A stretch of DNA of 6,892 nt from Pirellulales bacterium (GTDB lineage Bacteria > Planctomycetota > Planctomycetia > Pirellulales > Thermoguttaceae). A model generated the notes under the pieces. The model searched no databases. It was given only the letters and a program-made list of their open reading frames with translations, and had not been told where the DNA came from. The number at the start of each line of letters is the position of its first letter. Position 1 is the stretch's first letter. The stretch covers positions 1-6,892 of the forward strand of contig DAOWNK010000174.1 of the NCBI GenBank assembly GCA_030642635.1. Direction: 5' to 3'. Made by a program: the position numbers and the translations under genes. Below are positions 4,902-6,892 of the stretch, piece after piece.

Positions 4902-6875
4902 ATGGACCTGAACCCTACACAATACGACGCCGTCAATACGCCGGCCGGACCGCTGCTGGTGCTGGCAGGGGCCGGAACGGGGAAAACCCGGGTGGTGACC
5001 TACCGGATCGCCGAGTTGATCCGCAACCGCATCAAACCCGGCCGGATACTGGCCGTTACGTTCACCAACAAGGCGGCCGGCGAGATGCAGGACCGCTCGG
5101 CGGCGCTGCTCGGGCGGCGGATGAAGACCCGGCCGGAAATCTCCACGTTCCATTCGCTGTGCGTCCGGATTCTGCGTCGCAATATCCGCCGGCTTGGCTA
5201 TCCCGCCTCGTTCGCCATCTACGACCGTGGCGATCAGGAGAGCGTTGCCAGGGCGGCGTTGCGCGAGATAAAGGTGGCCGACGGGCTGCTGCGGCCCGGC
5301 GAGTTGATTTATTTTATCGGCCGCTGGAAGTCGGCTTCCGTCGGCCCCAGCCAGGCGGCCGCCACGGCACAGACCGACAAGGAGCATCTGGCTGCGGCCG
5401 CGTATCGACGATACCAAAACGCGCTGAAGGCAGCCGGAGCGGTTGACTTCGACGACCTGCTGCTGTGCACCGAAGAACTTTTCCGACGTTTTCCCAAGGT
5501 GCGCAAGGCCGAGGCAGACCGGTTCGACCACCTGCTGGTCGATGAGTATCAGGACACCAACGGCAGCCAGTATCGCATCGTCAAGGCGCTGGCGGCCGGC
5601 CACCGCAACCTGTGCGTGGTGGGCGACGACGACCAGTCGATCTACGGCTGGCGAGGTGCCGAGGTGACGCACATCCTACGGTTCAAACGCGATTGGCCGG
5701 ATGCAAAGGTCGTCCGGCTGGAGATCAACTATCGTTCCACGCGCGAGATACTCCACTGGGCCAACCGGCTGATTGCATTCAACAAACTTCGCCACGACAA
5801 AACACTTCGAGCGACGTGCAGCGGACAGAAGCCGAGAATCCTGCAACTTAAGGACGAGATGACGGAGTCTAAAACCGTCGTCGACGAGATCGCATTGCAC
5901 ATAAAGCAGAAGAAACGGCAACCGCGCGACTTCGCCATACTGTGCCGGACCAACGAACAGCCCAGGGCGTTCGAGACGGAATTGCGCCGGGCGAAGGTGC
6001 CGTACGTGCTGCTGGGCGGCATGTCGTTCTACGATCGCAAGGAGGTGCGCGACGTTACGGCGTATCTGAAGCTAATTGCCCGGCCGCACGACGATGCCGC
6101 GCTGCTTCGAGTCATTAACACTCCTGCATGCGGAATCAGCCATGCGGCCGTAAAGCATTTGACGGAAGTTGCAATCAATTGCAATAAACCGATCTGGGAT
6201 ATCTTGCCGGATGCCGAGAAGCTGGGCGGCGTATCGGCCCGGGCTGTTGGGGCGATCGGTGAGTTTTGTGCGATGATCGGCCGATTCCGCAGTCAGCTTA
6301 AAAACACCGCGCCGGTGGAGGTGCTCCGAGGGCTGATCCGGCAGATCGCATACAAGGACGAATTGGCGCGATTGTACCCAAACGCCGACGAACAACAGTC
6401 GCGCTGGGCAGCCGTCGAGGAAGTTGTAAACGCACTGGGCGCATACTCCAGCCGAACCGATAAACCGACGCTCGCCGGCTTTTTGCAGGAGACGGCCTTG
6501 GCGGGCGAACAGGACGACAAGGAGTCGCAGTTGGAGCGGAACGCCGTTGTGCTGATGACGCTGCATGCTGCGAAGGGACTGGAGTTTACTGATGTGTACA
6601 TGGTCGGCATGGAAGAGGGTCTGCTGCCGCATCGCCGCGCTGGCGCGGCGGTAGACGAAGAGCGCCGGCTGTGCTACGTGGGCGTTACCAGGGCACGGCG
6701 GCGGTTGACGTTTACCTTGGCGCTGAGCCGGCACAAGTGGGGCAAGGCCAGGCCGACGCAGCCGAGCCGCTTTCTGTACGAACTGACAGGCCAAACCGAC
6801 AATCCGAACTACAAGGCAACCGGGCGGAAGCGAAGACGGGGGAAGGGGGGAGAGGGGAAGGGGGATTTCATTTAG
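4902..6875 (+). CDS. UvrD/Rep/PcrA-family superfamily 1A DNA helicase
   Basis: This 657-residue protein is an ATP-dependent 3'-to-5' DNA helicase of the family that unwinds DNA in excision and mismatch repair, or removes obstacles at forks. Every SF1A motif is present: Q motif LNPTQYDAV 3-11, Walker A GAGTGKT 23-29, Ia AVTFTNKAAGEM 51-62, Ib TFHSLCVRILR 82-92, II LLVDEYQDTN 211-220, III VVGDDDQSIYGWRGA 239-253, IV LEINYRS 273-279, V LMTLHAAKGLEF 551-562 and VI EERRLCYVGVTRARR 586-600.

Segments such as PSRFLYEL (621-628) and VPYVLLGGMSFYDRKEVRD (366-384) recall E. coli Rep. PcrA and UvrD are usually over 700 residues and end in a Tudor-like RNA-polymerase-binding domain. Here only about 30 residues follow PSRFLYEL, ending in a basic glycine-rich tail (GRKRRRGKGGEGKG).

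The start at 4902 puts the Q motif at residue 3, as usual in the family; an in-frame ATG at 4848 would add 18 residues unlike it. No Shine-Dalgarno sequence is seen. It is divergent from mfd across a 237-base gap. Rep, PcrA or UvrD orthology cannot be settled by eye, so no symbol is given. Confidence 0.95.
   Translation: MDLNPTQYDAVNTPAGPLLVLAGAGTGKTRVVTYRIAELIRNRIKPGRILAVTFTNKAAGEMQDRSAALLGRRMKTRPEISTFHSLCVRILRRNIRRLGYPASFAIYDRGDQESVARAALREIKVADGLLRPGELIYFIGRWKSASVGPSQAAATAQTDKEHLAAAAYRRYQNALKAAGAVDFDDLLLCTEELFRRFPKVRKAEADRFDHLLVDEYQDTNGSQYRIVKALAAGHRNLCVVGDDDQSIYGWRGAEVTHILRFKRDWPDAKVVRLEINYRSTREILHWANRLIAFNKLRHDKTLRATCSGQKPRILQLKDEMTESKTVVDEIALHIKQKKRQPRDFAILCRTNEQPRAFETELRRAKVPYVLLGGMSFYDRKEVRDVTAYLKLIARPHDDAALLRVINTPACGISHAAVKHLTEVAINCNKPIWDILPDAEKLGGVSARAVGAIGEFCAMIGRFRSQLKNTAPVEVLRGLIRQIAYKDELARLYPNADEQQSRWAAVEEVVNALGAYSSRTDKPTLAGFLQETALAGEQDDKESQLERNAVVLMTLHAAKGLEFTDVYMVGMEEGLLPHRRAGAAVDEERRLCYVGVTRARRRLTFTLALSRHKWGKARPTQPSRFLYELTGQTDNPNYKATGRKRRRGKGGEGKGDFI
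6838..6864 (+). other. Predicted G-quadruplex tract in the 3' end of the helicase gene
   Basis: Four G runs of 5, 6, 4 and 5 bases (6838-6842, 6845-6850, 6854-6857, 6860-6864) are separated by loops AA, AGA and AA. This fits the standard intramolecular quadruplex pattern with short loops. It is on the coding strand, so both the DNA and the mRNA could fold. It encodes the basic glycine-rich tail of the helicase and ends eight bases before the stop codon. Confidence 0.6.
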
Positions 6876-6878
6876 CCG

Positions 6879-6892
6879 CCGTGCTTGCACGG
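6879..6892. repeat. Palindrome just past the helicase stop, cut by the window edge
   Basis: CCGTGC (6879-6884) and GCACGG (6887-6892) form a perfect 6-bp stem with a TT centre, three bases after the TAG stop at 6873-6875. The left flank GCCG suggests a longer stem completed outside the window. Its 2-base-centre design resembles the palindromes at 241-252 and 4772-4818. It may be another dispersed repeat or the stem of a terminator; whether a T run follows cannot be seen. Confidence 0.5.

Overview
The window carries three complete bacterial genes of housekeeping type and probably the last codons of a fourth. From left to right these are: the 3' end of an unidentified plus-strand reading frame (low confidence); a minus-strand gene for an exported PpiC/SurA-type peptidyl-prolyl isomerase; a minus-strand mfd gene (transcription-repair coupling factor); and a divergently transcribed plus-strand gene for a UvrD/Rep/PcrA superfamily 1 DNA helicase. 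The non-coding gaps are short (about 144, 94 and 237 bases), and no gene-free stretch exceeds 300 bases.

The organism is most likely a moderately GC-rich Gram-negative-type bacterium. The periplasmic-type PpiC protein with a Sec signal peptide supports this. The near absence of well-placed Shine-Dalgarno sequences, and short intergenic palindromes built on GCCGC-AA-GCGGC and GACC...GGTC stems, make me suspect Planctomycetota. That assignment is an inference from general impression, not a match I could test.

On the minus strand mfd is followed 94 bases later by the PpiC gene. The gap holds a perfect 18-bp inverted repeat followed by five T residues, directly before the PpiC start codon. It could end the mfd transcript, attenuate PpiC expression, or simply be a dispersed repeat. 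A 21-base copy of the same repeat (one mismatch) also lies just past the end of the PpiC gene, so the gene is bracketed by it. The mfd-helicase gap holds candidate promoters in both directions and a clear REP doublet: two inverted 31-base units, each with a GTAG tetranucleotide at the foot of a hairpin and compensatory base-pair differences between their stems.

The two large genes are functionally related. Mfd removes RNA polymerase stalled at DNA lesions and recruits UvrA. UvrD-type helicases act late in excision repair and in clearing stalled complexes. The helicase here is short (657 residues), looks Rep-like in its core, and ends in a short basic tail instead of the RNA-polymerase-binding Tudor-like domain of PcrA/UvrD. 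The DNA encoding that tail is a four-run G tract able to form a quadruplex. I found no undescribed multi-gene system, no mobile gene, no CRISPR array and no RNA gene. The unusual content is in the intergenic palindromes and the helicase 3' end.
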